DNA from: Halomarinibacterium sedimenti
GTDB taxonomy: Bacteria; Bacteroidota; Bacteroidia; Flavobacteriales; Flavobacteriaceae
Length of the DNA stretch: 64,000 nucleotides
Direction: 5' to 3'
Assembly (NCBI RefSeq): GCF_019312585.1
Contig: NZ_JAHWDP010000005.1
Location: 1-64,000 of the forward strand
Shown: piece by piece, positions 1-9,391 of the stretch
Numbering within the stretch: the first letter of the stretch is position 1
Layout of the letters: each line of letters starts with the position of its first letter
Notes under the pieces: generated by a model
Databases searched by the model: none
Told to the model about the DNA's origin: nothing
Seen by the model: only the letters and a program-made list of their open reading frames with translations
Made by a program: the position numbers and the translations under genes

Positions 1-2186
1 ATCGTCCCATGATAGGTCACTACCAAATCAGGATCACCACCCGTTAAATCATCATCCGCCATACTCAAATCAAACTCCATAAACCCATCATTGTCGTCGT
101 CGCATAAAATTAAAGGAGCGGGGTTGGGGTTTGGCAAAGGCACTTCATGTACTATAATATCAACGGTAGTTGTATTGTAGCACGTATAAGCAGGACTATA
201 ACGTATATTTTCTAAACGTATATAAATAGTTTGACCTGGAACAGGAACAAAGTAAGGAGTTGGCAAGGGATTTATATCCGCATCCGCATCAGCTTGACTT
301 GTGTGGTAAGTAATATCATAAAATGTCGCTGTTTCACCATTTAAAACAAAGTTGTCAAATTCAAAAGATAGATCTATAGGTTCATCTCCTGTTTGGTCTT
401 GATCACAAACTTCAAAAGTAGGAACGCTCCCAGGCATAGCCATTGGGAAACGCAATTCGAATTGAGTAAGATCATAACAAATTCCTAACTGCCCTTCAAT
501 TCTAGCATAAATAGTTTGGGGTGCAGGAGGAATCATGACATAATTTGCAGGGTTGGCAATAGGATTTGCTCCAGTATCACTATCTAAAAAAGTTTCATGA
601 TACGTGATGCTAAATATTGTAGGGTCCTGTGCTCCCATAATATTTGGATCGTTCAACGTCAAGTCGAAAATTCCTGGATTGGTGCCATCATTACATTGGT
701 AAAGATGTTCAGGTTCATTGGCAACAGGTTGAGGGTTAAAATTTACATTAACGTCATCTACAATGTGACAAATTCCTTCCACGCCATCTACACTATAATT
801 GGCGCTAGTAGTAACCGATAATGTTGGTCCATTTTGACCTGGAATTAAAATTCCATTTCGATACCACGTCCAAGTAAAATCGGGGTTTGCAATTCCTGTA
901 TCAAGTACAACAACCATCCCCACACAACTTTCTATATCAGGACCAAATAAATCTACGGCTTCGGAAAGGTCTATTTGCACTGAAAATTCATTATTGCTTT
1001 CATTTGTCTCGGCTACTATACCAGTTCCATTACCAATATCATCAACTACTGCTGTTAGGGTAAATACAGCAGGTGTTCCTACAGGTATACTAATAATAAG
1101 GGAGCCACTTTCAGAACCATCAATAGGAATATCATTTACCGTTTGTGTTTGTCCCGCCAACACCCCGTTGGCATAAAAGGCGATAGGTGTATTTGCAGGA
1201 AGAATATCGGTACTATTAACATTATATACCGTATAGTCAACATTCATGTTATTCAGATTTTCACACAACACGCCTGTACCGTCAATCCCAATGGTTGCAT
1301 CGGGCAATTCAGAATTAACACTAGTAATGACATTATTAATCATTACAAAATCTTGTTGAGATGTAATATCTATATTAATTGTTGTAGATCCAGGGGACAC
1401 AATTCCAACCAACGAATAATAATCCAAATCCATATTGTAAAGTGTATTCGAATTTGTATAGGTATTCGTTCCATTAAATGCGTTATTACCAGGGTTTAAA
1501 GGAGGATTGTCAATTAATATCCCCTCAATTATTAAAGATTCACCATTGGCAATTGAAGCATCTCCCTCCCAAGCTAAAAATCCAATTTTTGAAAAAATAT
1601 CCGAACTTACATCAATATCGGTTAGTTGAATATTAAGGGTTGTATTATTTGCTGAAATATATTCAAGACCATCGAACAAGCTAATTTGATTTTGTAGCAA
1701 TGCAGGGTCTTCATAAATTATATACATGGCCCATCCTGCGAAATCAGTTCCATTACCACAAGCTCCTGTAGCTGCTAAATTGATGTCTAAATCGCTAAAA
1801 GTGTAAGTACCATTCCCATTAGCTGCCACAATACTCGTTACATCTGCGTAAGCAGCAAAATAATTAATACCCGTCCCTGCTGTTAAATGAAAATCCCTCG
1901 AAGCGGTTACGGCTGAACCATTCAGCGTAACATTATAATCACCCCCTAGAGCATTTTCCCAAGGCCCAGACCAGTATAAATGTGCAGATAAAAATGTTTG
2001 AGTAGGACCTAAATTTAAATCTTCAGAACTACTTGGCTGTAGTAAACACGGGTTAGGTGAAGCGTTTAAAGTATTCCCAACTGCCGTAAAGTCGTAGTGA
2101 CCATTAAATTGTTGAAATAACTGTACATTTTGTGAAAATAAAGAAAATGGTAATATAAAAACCAGCGCAAGTAATGCTTTTTTCAT
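1..2186 (-). CDS. Large secreted surface protein, 3' end outside window
   Basis: The open frame runs from an ATG at 2186 to the left edge without a stop, so at least 728 residues are present and the C-terminus is missing. Residues 1-19 form a signal peptide ending at SLFSQ. About residues 45-230 resemble the DUF3344-type domain (ADVTSIV, GWAMYIIYEDP, LFDGLEY). About 300-400 resemble a CARDB domain (ETNESNNEFSV), followed by an Ig/PKD-like segment (TWYRNGILIPGQ) and then repeated units of the type YQCNDGTNPGIFDL and LCDDDNDGFMEFDL. This domain order is common in Flavobacteriia proteins that end in a gliding-motility or T9SS C-terminal domain, but that end is not visible here. Probable role: large cell-surface or adhesin-like protein; substrate unknown. 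The plus-strand open frames in 597-1499 are antisense shadows of it. Confidence 0.85.
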   Translation of the reverse strand, partial: MKKALLALVFILPFSLFSQNVQLFQQFNGHYDFTAVGNTLNASPNPCLLQPSSSEDLNLGPTQTFLSAHLYWSGPWENALGGDYNVTLNGSAVTASRDFHLTAGTGINYFAAYADVTSIVAANGNGTYTFSDLDINLAATGACGNGTDFAGWAMYIIYEDPALLQNQISLFDGLEYISANNTTLNIQLTDIDVSSDIFSKIGFLAWEGDASIANGESLIIEGILIDNPPLNPGNNAFNGTNTYTNSNTLYNMDLDYYSLVGIVSPGSTTINIDITSQQDFVMINNVITSVNSELPDATIGIDGTGVLCENLNNMNVDYTVYNVNSTDILPANTPIAFYANGVLAGQTQTVNDIPIDGSESGSLIISIPVGTPAVFTLTAVVDDIGNGTGIVAETNESNNEFSVQIDLSEAVDLFGPDIESCVGMVVVLDTGIANPDFTWTWYRNGILIPGQNGPTLSVTTSANYSVDGVEGICHIVDDVNVNFNPQPVANEPEHLYQCNDGTNPGIFDLTLNDPNIMGAQDPTIFSITYHETFLDSDTGANPIANPANYVMIPPAPQTIYARIEGQLGICYDLTQFELRFPMAMPGSVPTFEVCDQDQTGDEPIDLSFEFDNFVLNGETATFYDITYHTSQADADADINPLPTPYFVPVPGQTIYIRLENIRYSPAYTCYNTTTVDIIVHEVPLPNPNPAPLILCDDDNDGFMEFDLSMADDDLTGGDPDLVVTYHGT

Positions 2187-2205
2187 AGTAAGTTGGTTAT
2201 AAGTC

Positions 2206-2230
2206 TCTAAAAGTATTAAAAAATATGAAA
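2206..2230 (-). promoter_or_regulatory. Possible promoter of the large surface protein
   Basis: Upstream of the ATG at 2186 the minus strand carries TTG, then about 17 bases, then TACTTTTA, one base off the TAnnTTTG -7 box. Spacing and position fit, but the -7 match is imperfect. Confidence 0.35.
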
Positions 2231-2289
2231 AACAAGAACATATTTACCTAAAATGACCGTGGTTTTTTTCTTAGGTATGGTCTTATGCG

Positions 2290-2297
2290 TATCTTTG
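2290..2297 (+). promoter_or_regulatory. Promoter -7 box (TATCTTTG) of folE
   Basis: An exact match to the Bacteroidota -7 consensus TAnnTTTG, 36 bases before the folE ATG. No clear -33 TTG is seen at the usual distance. It probably drives the whole folE-to-DUF192 run. Confidence 0.6.
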
Positions 2298-2333
2298 CAT
2301 TTCATACTTTTTAAGTAGCCAATAAAATAATCT

Positions 2334-3011
2334 ATGGATTTAGAAAAGCAATTAAAAGAAATAGAAGCTTTAGGAAATGATCATGTTGGAAGTTCGTCAG
2401 ACACTCCATTACGAGCCGATGCATTTGAAATGAGTGATATAGAAAAAATCGCAGCCATAAAAAAGGATGTGGAGCATATTTTAGAAACATTAGGAATGGA
2501 TCTAAAGGATGACAGTTTGAGAGGGACACCAACCCGCGTTGCAAAGATGTTTGTTCAGGAAATTTTTGGAGGATTACATCCAGACAAAAAACCAAAGGCT
2601 TCAACATTTTTAAATAAATACAAGTATGGTGAAATGCTTGTTGAAAAAAACATCACACTATACTCTACTTGCGAACACCATTTACTACCTATTGTAGGAA
2701 AAGCCCATATAGCGTACATCTCTAACGGTACCGTGGTAGGACTTTCAAAAATGAATCGCGTGGTAGATTATTATGCCAAACGCCCACAAGTTCAAGAACG
2801 TTTAACTATGCAAATTGTGAAAGAATTGCAAGATATTCTAGGCACCCAAGATGTTGCCTGTGTCATAGACGCGAAGCATTTATGTGTAAATTCTAGAGGA
2901 ATTCGAGATATTGATAGTAGCACTGTTACAAGTGAATTTGGCGGTAAATTTAAAGACCCCCAAGTACGTCGTGAATTTCTTGATTATATTAAGTTTGAAA
3001 CCGAATTTTAA
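2334..3011 (+). CDS. folE: GTP cyclohydrolase I
   Basis: Converts GTP to 7,8-dihydroneopterin triphosphate, the first step of tetrahydrofolate and related pterin synthesis, and also feeds queuosine (queE lies at 21384). The 225-residue product has the FolE zinc site: C113 and H116 in the STCEHHLLP motif and C184 in HLCVNSRG. Conserved catalytic segments GLSKMNRVVDYYAKRPQVQE and SRGIRDIDSSTVTS are intact. The N-terminal 35 residues are a variable extension. The gene is the first of five same-strand genes; cysS starts 21 bases downstream. The ATG at 2334 sits 36 bases after an exact TATCTTTG box. Confidence 0.97.
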   Translation: MDLEKQLKEIEALGNDHVGSSSDTPLRADAFEMSDIEKIAAIKKDVEHILETLGMDLKDDSLRGTPTRVAKMFVQEIFGGLHPDKKPKASTFLNKYKYGEMLVEKNITLYSTCEHHLLPIVGKAHIAYISNGTVVGLSKMNRVVDYYAKRPQVQERLTMQIVKELQDILGTQDVACVIDAKHLCVNSRGIRDIDSSTVTSEFGGKFKDPQVRREFLDYIKFETEF

Positions 3012-3032
3012 CCTTCATCTTAACCCTTTCTA

Positions 3033-4517
3033 ATGCATCTATACAAACATCAAGAACTTACTGTTTATAATTCTCTGTCTAAACAAAAAGAAAAATTTGA
3101 ACCCATTATCGAAGGCGCTGTTGGCATGTATGTTTGTGGACCTACAGTTTATAGCAATGTTCATTTAGGGAATTGTCGTACGTTTTTGTCATTCGATTTG
3201 GTGTTTCGATATCTTAAGCATTTAGGATATAAAGTTCGCTATGTACGCAATATTACCGATGTTGGTCATCTTGAAAATGATGGAGAAAGCGGCGAAGATC
3301 CTATATTGAAAAAAGCACGAATTGACCAAATAGAACCTATGGAAGTGGTACAACTTTATTCGGTAGATTTTCATCAAGTTATGAATGCCTTTAATGCATT
3401 ACCTCCCAGTATCGAGCCAACCGCTACAGGACATATTATTGAGCAAATTCAACTCATTGAAAAAATCATCAATGAAGGCTATGGGTACGAAATAAACGGC
3501 TCGGTATATTTTGACGTTGTAAAATTTAATAAAGATCATGAATACGGTAAATTAAGCGGAAGAAATCTTGAAGATATGATTTCTAATACGCGCGAATTAG
3601 CCGCACAAAGTGAAAAGAAAAATCCGCAGGATTTTGCCCTTTGGAAAAAGGCAGAACCGCAACACATCATGCGTTGGCCTTCTCCTTGGAGTGACGGTTT
3701 TCCTGGCTGGCATCTTGAATGTACGGCCATGAGCACCAAATATCTTGGAAACAATTTTGATATTCATGGAGGCGGTATGGATTTAAAATTTCCACATCAC
3801 GAGTGTGAAATTGCCCAAGCCGAAGCTTGTAATCATGAGAGTCCTGTAAATTATTGGTTACATACCAATATGCTTACCCTTAACGGTAAAAAAATGGCAA
3901 AATCTACGGGTAATAACATTTTACCAAACGAACTATTTAGTGGAGAAAATAACATCCTAAGCAAGCCTTTTGCCCCTACAGTAGCAAAGTTTTTTATGTT
4001 CCAAGCGCATTATCGAAGTATTTTAGACTTTTCGAATGATGCCTTGGAAGCTTCCGAAAAAGGCTTTTTTAGATTGATGGATGCCTACCGTAGTATTTCG
4101 GAAATTACACCTTCAAACAAAAGTGATTTCGATATTCCAAACTGGCGTCAATCCTGCTATGATGCTATGAACGATGACTTTAATAGTCCCATTCTTATTG
4201 CTCAATTATTTGAAGCAACAAAATTTATAAATTCTTTGAAAGAAGGAAAAGCCGAAATTACCGCTTCAGATCTAGAACTACTTCAAAAAACAATGCATGA
4301 TTTTCTTTTTGAAGTGATGGGATTGGTAGATATTTCTGAAACTAGCTCGAATGATGGCAATAAACTTTCAGAAGCGGTAGAACTGTTAATTGAACTGAGA
4401 AATCAAGCCAGAGCAAACAAAGATTTTGCTACCAGCGACCAGATTAGAGACCAATTGCAAGAAGTGGGAATTCAGCTAAAAGACGGAAAAGAAGGAACCA
4501 CTTTTTCATTAAATTAA
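3033..4517 (+). CDS. cysS: Cysteinyl-tRNA synthetase
   Basis: Charges tRNA-Cys with cysteine in the cytoplasm. The 494-residue length is normal for the family. Visible signatures: the N-terminal [13 protein letters not shown] segment, where C35 is a zinc ligand and residues 44-47 read HLGN instead of HIGH; the WHLECTAMS and HHECEIAQ zinc-ligand segments; and the KMSKS loop as KMAKS at 287-291. As far as I recall, HLGN is the usual form in Bacteroidota, so I do not read it as inactivation. The C-terminal DALR/anticodon-binding region ends with the expected [13 protein letters not shown] segment. It follows folE by 21 bases and precedes yidD by 7, so co-transcription is likely. Confidence 0.97.
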   Translation: MHLYKHQELTVYNSLSKQKEKFEPIIEGAVGMYVCGPTVYSNVHLGNCRTFLSFDLVFRYLKHLGYKVRYVRNITDVGHLENDGESGEDPILKKARIDQIEPMEVVQLYSVDFHQVMNAFNALPPSIEPTATGHIIEQIQLIEKIINEGYGYEINGSVYFDVVKFNKDHEYGKLSGRNLEDMISNTRELAAQSEKKNPQDFALWKKAEPQHIMRWPSPWSDGFPGWHLECTAMSTKYLGNNFDIHGGGMDLKFPHHECEIAQAEACNHESPVNYWLHTNMLTLNGKKMAKSTGNNILPNELFSGENNILSKPFAPTVAKFFMFQAHYRSILDFSNDALEASEKGFFRLMDAYRSISEITPSNKSDFDIPNWRQSCYDAMNDDFNSPILIAQLFEATKFINSLKEGKAEITASDLELLQKTMHDFLFEVMGLVDISETSSNDGNKLSEAVELLIELRNQARANKDFATSDQIRDQLQEVGIQLKDGKEGTTFSLN

Positions 4518-4524
4518 AAATCAC

Positions 4525-4761
4525 GTGAAAAAAGTATTGATATACCCTTTTTTGTTTTTGATTAAGGTGTATCAAAAAGTTATTTCGCCTATTTTCCCAT
4601 CGACTTGTCGGTATTCACCAACATGCTCTCATTACGCAAAAGAAGCGCTAGAAGTTCACGGGTTTTTTAAAGGAAGTTGGTTGGCGATAAAAAGGATAAG
4701 CAGTTGTCACCCGTGGGGCGGTAGCGGTTACGACCCTGTCCCAAAAAAAGAAAAGGAATAA
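4525..4761 (+). CDS. yidD: Membrane protein insertion efficiency factor YidD
   Basis: A small (78-residue) inner-membrane-associated protein of the YidD/DUF37 family that assists YidC-dependent membrane protein insertion. The family signature is complete: an N-terminal hydrophobic amphipathic segment ([13 protein letters not shown]), then [18 protein letters not shown] and the C-terminal GGSGYDPVP. The start is GTG at 4525, 7 bases after the cysS stop; no in-frame ATG would preserve the N-terminal helix. In many bacteria yidD sits with rnpA and yidC; here it lies between cysS and lgt, both linked to protein production at the membrane. Confidence 0.94.
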   Translation: MKKVLIYPFLFLIKVYQKVISPIFPSTCRYSPTCSHYAKEALEVHGFFKGSWLAIKRISSCHPWGGSGYDPVPKKEKE

Positions 4762-4813
4762 GTATCAATTAATTTTTAGGGTTTTCTATCTTTACCCTTC
4801 ATTCTAGAATACT

Positions 4814-5641
4814 ATGCACTACTTAAGTTTTACTTGGAATCCTTCAGAAGGGTTAGACCTTGGATTTTACACGCTTCATTATTACAGCCTTATGTTTGTA
4901 ATATCCTTTGTTTTGGGTTGGTTTATTATGAAAGTCATTTACAAACGTGAAGGAATTCCTTTAGAAAAATTAGATAGTTTATTTATCTATATGGTACTTG
5001 CTATACTAATTGGTGCACGACTGGGTCATGTTATTTTTTATCAATCAGAACTATTTTTAGAAGACCCACTTTCGGTTTTTCTACCATTTGAAACCGTTCC
5101 AGAATTTAAGTTTACTGGCTTTAGAGGCTTAGCAAGCCACGGAGCCGCCATTGGTGTTATTATTGCCATGTTAATGTACAATAAAAAAGTACTTAAAAAG
5201 CCTATTCTATGGATTTTTGATCGCATAATCATCCCTGTAGCAGCCGGTGCTATTTTTGTTCGATTTGGGAACTTTTTAAATTCTGAAATTATTGGTCATC
5301 CCACTGGTACCGATTATGGTGTTGTGTTTGAAAAACTGGGAGAAGACTTCCCTCGTCACCCGGCACAATTGTATGAAGCATTTGGATATATTATTGTATT
5401 CATTATTCTTTGGTATGTGTATTGGAAAACTGAAAAAAGAAAGCAATTAGGCTATATATTTGGATTGTTTTTAATTTTACTTTGGACGGTCCGATTCATT
5501 GCAGAATTCTTTAAAACAAGTCAAGGTGGTTTTGAAGATTCTCTTGGAAATATACTTTCCACTGGGCAATGGTTAAGTATTCCTTTTATTATTGCTGGAG
5601 TATATTTAATGATGACCTCATCAAAAAAAATGACCGCTTAA
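4814..5641 (+). CDS. lgt: Prolipoprotein diacylglyceryl transferase
   Basis: Transfers diacylglycerol from phosphatidylglycerol to the lipobox cysteine of prolipoproteins, the first step of lipoprotein maturation; many lipoproteins in this window are its likely substrates. The 275-residue protein shows about seven membrane segments, the conserved HGAAIGV segment and the Lgt signature as VRFGNFLNSEIIG (family form GRxGNFxNxE). The C-terminus is membrane-embedded (LFLILLWTVRFIAEFF). A near-consensus -7 box TATCTTTA lies about 24 bases before the ATG, so it may have its own promoter as well as read-through from yidD. The next gene starts one base after its stop. Confidence 0.96.
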   Translation: MHYLSFTWNPSEGLDLGFYTLHYYSLMFVISFVLGWFIMKVIYKREGIPLEKLDSLFIYMVLAILIGARLGHVIFYQSELFLEDPLSVFLPFETVPEFKFTGFRGLASHGAAIGVIIAMLMYNKKVLKKPILWIFDRIIIPVAAGAIFVRFGNFLNSEIIGHPTGTDYGVVFEKLGEDFPRHPAQLYEAFGYIIVFIILWYVYWKTEKRKQLGYIFGLFLILLWTVRFIAEFFKTSQGGFEDSLGNILSTGQWLSIPFIIAGVYLMMTSSKKMTA

Positions 5642-5642
5642 T

Positions 5643-6131
5643 ATGAAAAGAAGAATTATAAGTATACTCGTTTTAGCTTCATTATTACAAGCCTATAGTT
5701 GTAAGGATACTTCAGAAAATAAAGTACTCACTAAAGAAATTACGTTTAAAAAGGAAGGTGAATTAATTCTGAAAAAGGCAGAAAATGATTCCGTTTTAGC
5801 GACTCTTGAAATTGAAATTTCTGAAACCGAATACGAAACTCAAACAGGTTTAATGTACCGTAAAAGCATGGAACAAAACAGAGGAATGCTTTTCATTTTT
5901 GAAAGAGAAGCGCGAAAATCTTTTTACATGAAAAATACTGAGTTTCCATTGGATATCATTTACGTAAATTCAGATTTGAAAGTGGTTAGCATTCAAAAAA
6001 ACACCAAACCTTTTGACGAATCCTCAATTCCTTCACAAGTACCCGCAAAATATGCTCTTGAAGTGAATGCTGGACTAAGTGACCAATGGGGATTGGAGGT
6101 TGGAGACATTATCTCATTTAATAGAGATTAA
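5643..6131 (+). CDS. DUF192 family lipoprotein
   Basis: A 162-residue exported lipoprotein. The signal peptide ends in an LQAYSC-type lipobox at about residue 20. The DUF192 core covers about residues 50-160 (TGLMYRKSMEQNRGMLFIFE, FYMKNTEFPLDIIYVN, YALEVNAGLSDQWGLEVGD), all canonical family motifs. DUF192 proteins are small beta-barrel domains of unknown biochemical function. The ATG follows the lgt stop by one base, so translation is probably coupled. It is the last gene of the run and is followed by a strong bidirectional terminator. Confidence 0.9.
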   Translation: MKRRIISILVLASLLQAYSCKDTSENKVLTKEITFKKEGELILKKAENDSVLATLEIEISETEYETQTGLMYRKSMEQNRGMLFIFEREARKSFYMKNTEFPLDIIYVNSDLKVVSIQKNTKPFDESSIPSQVPAKYALEVNAGLSDQWGLEVGDIISFNRD

Positions 6132-6148
6132 ACACAATATCTATTCAT

Positions 6149-6180
6149 AAAAAAACCCGCTAAAAAGCGGGTTTTTATTT
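6149..6180. terminator. Bidirectional rho-independent terminator between DUF192 gene and secDF
   Basis: Hairpin with CCCGC (6156-6160) and GCGGG (6167-6171) arms, flanked by an A-run on the left and a T-run on the right, so it can serve both convergent genes. Confidence 0.85.
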
Positions 6181-6196
6181 TTATAATTAAGCTGGT

Positions 6197-9100
6197 TTAC
6201 TTTTCAGTTTCAGCCTCCTCCTTTTTATCACTTAAATCAATTCCTCTTTTTCTTACTGTATCATAGAAAATGGGTGTTGCAATAAACAATGATGAATAGG
6301 TACCAACAATAATACCCACCATAATGGCAAATAACAATCCTCTAATAGATTCAGCACCAAAAATAAACATACACAATAACACCAATAGTGTAGTTAATGA
6401 GGTATTTAAAGTACGGCTTAAAGTACTATTTAATGCCCCATTAATTAATTTAGGCATTTTCCATGTTGTGTGTTCGTTAAAAAATTCTCTAATACGGTCA
6501 AATACAACCACGGTATCGTTAAGTGAGTAACCAATTACCGTCAATATCGCAGCGATAAAGGATTGGTCAATTTCCATACTAAAAGGCATAAACTTATAGG
6601 TAAGCGAGAATACCCCCAATACAATAAGCACATCGTGGAACACCGCCGCAACAGCACCTAAACTAAACTGCCATCTTCTAAAACGCAATAGGATATAAAG
6701 GAATACGACAACTAGAGATCCCAATACAGCCCAGAAAGATGACTTTTTAATATCATCTGCAATGGTTGGGCTTACTTTATAATATTCCATTCGACCAGCT
6801 GTTTTTGCATCATCGTCTGCTATAAATGCTTCATAAGTCATTCCTGCAGGAAGGTTTGGTTGTAATGCCTCGTGAAGCATTTTTTCAACTTCAACATCTA
6901 CATCACTTCCTGTTTGGTCAACTTTATACTTCGTAGAAATCTTTAATTGGTTATTTCCTCCGTAGGTTTTTGCTTCAGCACTACCAAAGGCAGCGATTAA
7001 ATCGTTTTGAATTTCAAGAGCATTTACGTCTTTATCGAAACGCACTGTGTACGTTCTTCCTCCAACAAAATCAATCCCTTGATTTAAACCATTTGTAAAT
7101 AATGAACCTAAACTTATTGCAATTAAAATACCCGAAATGATAAACGCCATTTTACGTTTTCCAAGGAAATTAATATTTACATTCTTGAATAAGTTTTTAG
7201 TTAACCCTGTTGAACAAGTTAAAGGCTTCCCATTTTTAGTATAACTATCAATAAACAATCTTGTAATAAAGATGGCTGTAAATAATGAAGTACATATACC
7301 GATTAATAATGTTGTAGCAAATCCTTGAATAGGTCCTGTTCCAAAAATAAGCAGGATTAAACCGGTAAGACCCGTAGTAATGTTAGCATCTAAAATAGAA
7401 GAAAGTGCATTGCTGAAACCATCATTAATAGAATCACGCTGAGACTTTCCTTTATCTAACTCTTCTCGTATCCTTTCAAAAATAAGTACGTTCGCATCTA
7501 CAGACATACCAATAGTTAAAACAATACCGGCAATACCAGGAAGTGTTAATACCGCACCTAATCCTGCTAATATTCCGAAGATAAAAAGAATGTTTACTGC
7601 TAAGGCAACATCGGCAAAAGCTCCTGCTTTTCCGTAATAGAAAATCATCCACAGCAATACAATTACCAAAGCAATCATAAATGAAAGAACCCCACTGTTA
7701 ATAGCTTCTTGGCCTAAAGTAGGACCAACAACTTCCGCTTGAATTATATCTGCTGAAGCTGGAAGCTTACCAGCACGAAGAACGTTTGCTAAATCCTGAG
7801 CTTCGGCAATAGTATAATCACCTGTAATTTCACTTCGTCCTCCAGAGATTTTACCGCTACTTACCCCAGGTGCAGAATACACAATATTATCAAGGACTAC
7901 TGCAATTTGAGTACCATTTTGGTATGCATACTCTGTCATATCCTCCCAAATCTTCGCTCCTGTTCCATTCATTTGCATGGTCACAGAAACTCGACCGGCT
8001 TGGTTATAGGATTGTTGTGCATCTACAATAACACCACCACTTAATTGTGGGGTCATTTCTTTATTTCCTTTAATAGCATATAAGCTCGTAATTTCTTCAC
8101 CAAGTGCATCACTAAACTCTGGAATACTCCATAAAAATTGAGTATTTCTTAAATCATTACTGAGCATAGAACGTACTTCTGGCATACGTAAATAGCTATT
8201 GATAACGGCAGTATCTTTAATGAAAAAACTAGCTATTCCTGGGTTACTAGCTCTTACTGGGAGTACTCTAGAAAGAATAGGGTTGGTTTCTTCGGCTGTA
8301 GCAGTTTCGTCCACCTCTTCACCTCCTAGTAATTCTTCAATATCATCTCCATCTTGGGTTTTCGTAGAATCAGCAACTACAGAAGTAGTGTCTTTTTTAC
8401 CTGCTAAAAGTTCCTTTAATTTGGTATCTGCTTCCACAATAAAAGAGCTAATCTCTTCTTCTTTTACTACTTCCCAGAATTCTAATTGAGCGGTACTTTG
8501 TAATAACTTCTTAACACGTTCTACATCCTTTGCCCCTGGTAACTCTACCAAAATTCTTCCAGAACTACCTAAACGTTGAAGGTTAGGTTGTGTTACTCCA
8601 AATTTATCAATACGCTTACGTAGTACTTCAAAAGCAGAAGCAATAGACTCATCAATTTTTCTTGCAATAACCGGTTTTACTTGGTCATTGGTCATATTGC
8701 TTTCAATCTGCCCTTCCAGACTTTTGTTGAAGAAAATATCTGCCGAAGCCAATCTGTTTTCACCCGGTAAAGCTTCAAATGCCTCAAAGAATGACTCCAA
8801 ATAGGTACTTTGTGAATTTTTCTGAAGTTCAGTGGCATCTGCCAATGCTTGGTTAAAAGCAGGGTCTTTGGTATTATTCGCTAATCCAGCCAAGATATCT
8901 TTTACAGAAACTTGAAGAATTACGTTAATACCTCCTTTTAGGTCAAGACCTTTGTTTAGCTCTTTCTCCTTAGCTGTTTTATAATCAATTCCTAAAAATT
9001 GAGTTTGTGTCGCTACAGAATCTAAATATTGCGCTTCTGCTGCAGCACGTTCTGCTGGTTGCGAAGCATCAAATTTACTTGTAGCAAATTCTTTTGCTCT

Positions 9101-9199
9101 GTCTTCTACTTTATTTGCAATAAATGTGAAGGATAATTGGTATAAACTCACCAATCCGAAAAGAATCGCAAATACGGTAACTAGTCCTTTATTTTGCAT
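6197..9199 (-). CDS. secDF: SecDF fused protein-export membrane subunit
   Basis: An accessory subunit of the Sec translocase that uses the proton gradient to drive late export steps. SecD and SecF are fused in one chain, the usual form in Bacteroidota (about 1000 residues from this start). SecD landmarks are LDLKGGINVILQV near the N-terminus, the large periplasmic domain with RIDKFGVTQPNLQRLG, and the TM signature TIGMSVDANVLIFERIREEL. SecF landmarks are GIDFVGGRTYTVRFD and GYSLNDTVVVFDRIREFF. I start it at the ATG at 9199 (MQNKGLVTV), not at 9265, because an exact promoter box (9235-9242) lies inside the longer frame and the shorter start places the first membrane helix directly at the N-terminus. 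Confidence 0.95.
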   Translation of the reverse strand: MQNKGLVTVFAILFGLVSLYQLSFTFIANKVEDRAKEFATSKFDASQPAERAAAEAQYLDSVATQTQFLGIDYKTAKEKELNKGLDLKGGINVILQVSVKDILAGLANNTKDPAFNQALADATELQKNSQSTYLESFFEAFEALPGENRLASADIFFNKSLEGQIESNMTNDQVKPVIARKIDESIASAFEVLRKRIDKFGVTQPNLQRLGSSGRILVELPGAKDVERVKKLLQSTAQLEFWEVVKEEEISSFIVEADTKLKELLAGKKDTTSVVADSTKTQDGDDIEELLGGEEVDETATAEETNPILSRVLPVRASNPGIASFFIKDTAVINSYLRMPEVRSMLSNDLRNTQFLWSIPEFSDALGEEITSLYAIKGNKEMTPQLSGGVIVDAQQSYNQAGRVSVTMQMNGTGAKIWEDMTEYAYQNGTQIAVVLDNIVYSAPGVSSGKISGGRSEITGDYTIAEAQDLANVLRAGKLPASADIIQAEVVGPTLGQEAINSGVLSFMIALVIVLLWMIFYYGKAGAFADVALAVNILFIFGILAGLGAVLTLPGIAGIVLTIGMSVDANVLIFERIREELDKGKSQRDSINDGFSNALSSILDANITTGLTGLILLIFGTGPIQGFATTLLIGICTSLFTAIFITRLFIDSYTKNGKPLTCSTGLTKNLFKNVNINFLGKRKMAFIISGILIAISLGSLFTNGLNQGIDFVGGRTYTVRFDKDVNALEIQNDLIAAFGSAEAKTYGGNNQLKISTKYKVDQTGSDVDVEVEKMLHEALQPNLPAGMTYEAFIADDDAKTAGRMEYYKVSPTIADDIKKSSFWAVLGSLVVVFLYILLRFRRWQFSLGAVAAVFHDVLIVLGVFSLTYKFMPFSMEIDQSFIAAILTVIGYSLNDTVVVFDRIREFFNEHTTWKMPKLINGALNSTLSRTLNTSLTTLLVLLCMFIFGAESIRGLLFAIMVGIIVGTYSSLFIATPIFYDTVRKRGIDLSDKKEEAETEK

Positions 9200-9234
9200 G
9201 TGTATATTTTTTTTGGTCAAATTTTTAAAACGGG

Positions 9235-9242
9235 CAAATATA
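9235..9242 (-). promoter_or_regulatory. Promoter -7 box (TATATTTG) of secDF
   Basis: Exact TAnnTTTG on the minus strand, 35 bases before the ATG at 9199, with a TTG about 20 bases further upstream. It decides the secDF start codon. Confidence 0.7.
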
Positions 9243-9391
9243 TTACTTACCGTTATATCTGACAATTATTATGAATGAATAAAATTAATTTGAAAAGGCT
9301 TCTAAATTTGAATTTAAAAGGCTTATTTGAAAGAGAGTAGTACTCCTGTAATACACTCACTTTTAAACTATGGTAATTTGGAAAGATATTC

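Noticed and set aside
597-1499. Three plus-strand open frames of 60-118 codons
   Set aside because: They are antisense to the well-supported minus-strand surface protein gene (1-2186) and show no protein-like features.
3160-3175. CysS HIGH motif reads HLGN
   Set aside because: As I know Bacteroidota CysRS sequences this variant is normal, and all other catalytic parts are intact, so it is not a sign of inactivation.
9330-9360. Palindrome GAGTAGTACTC near secDF
   Set aside because: Too short, no T-run, not placed at a promoter; likely chance.
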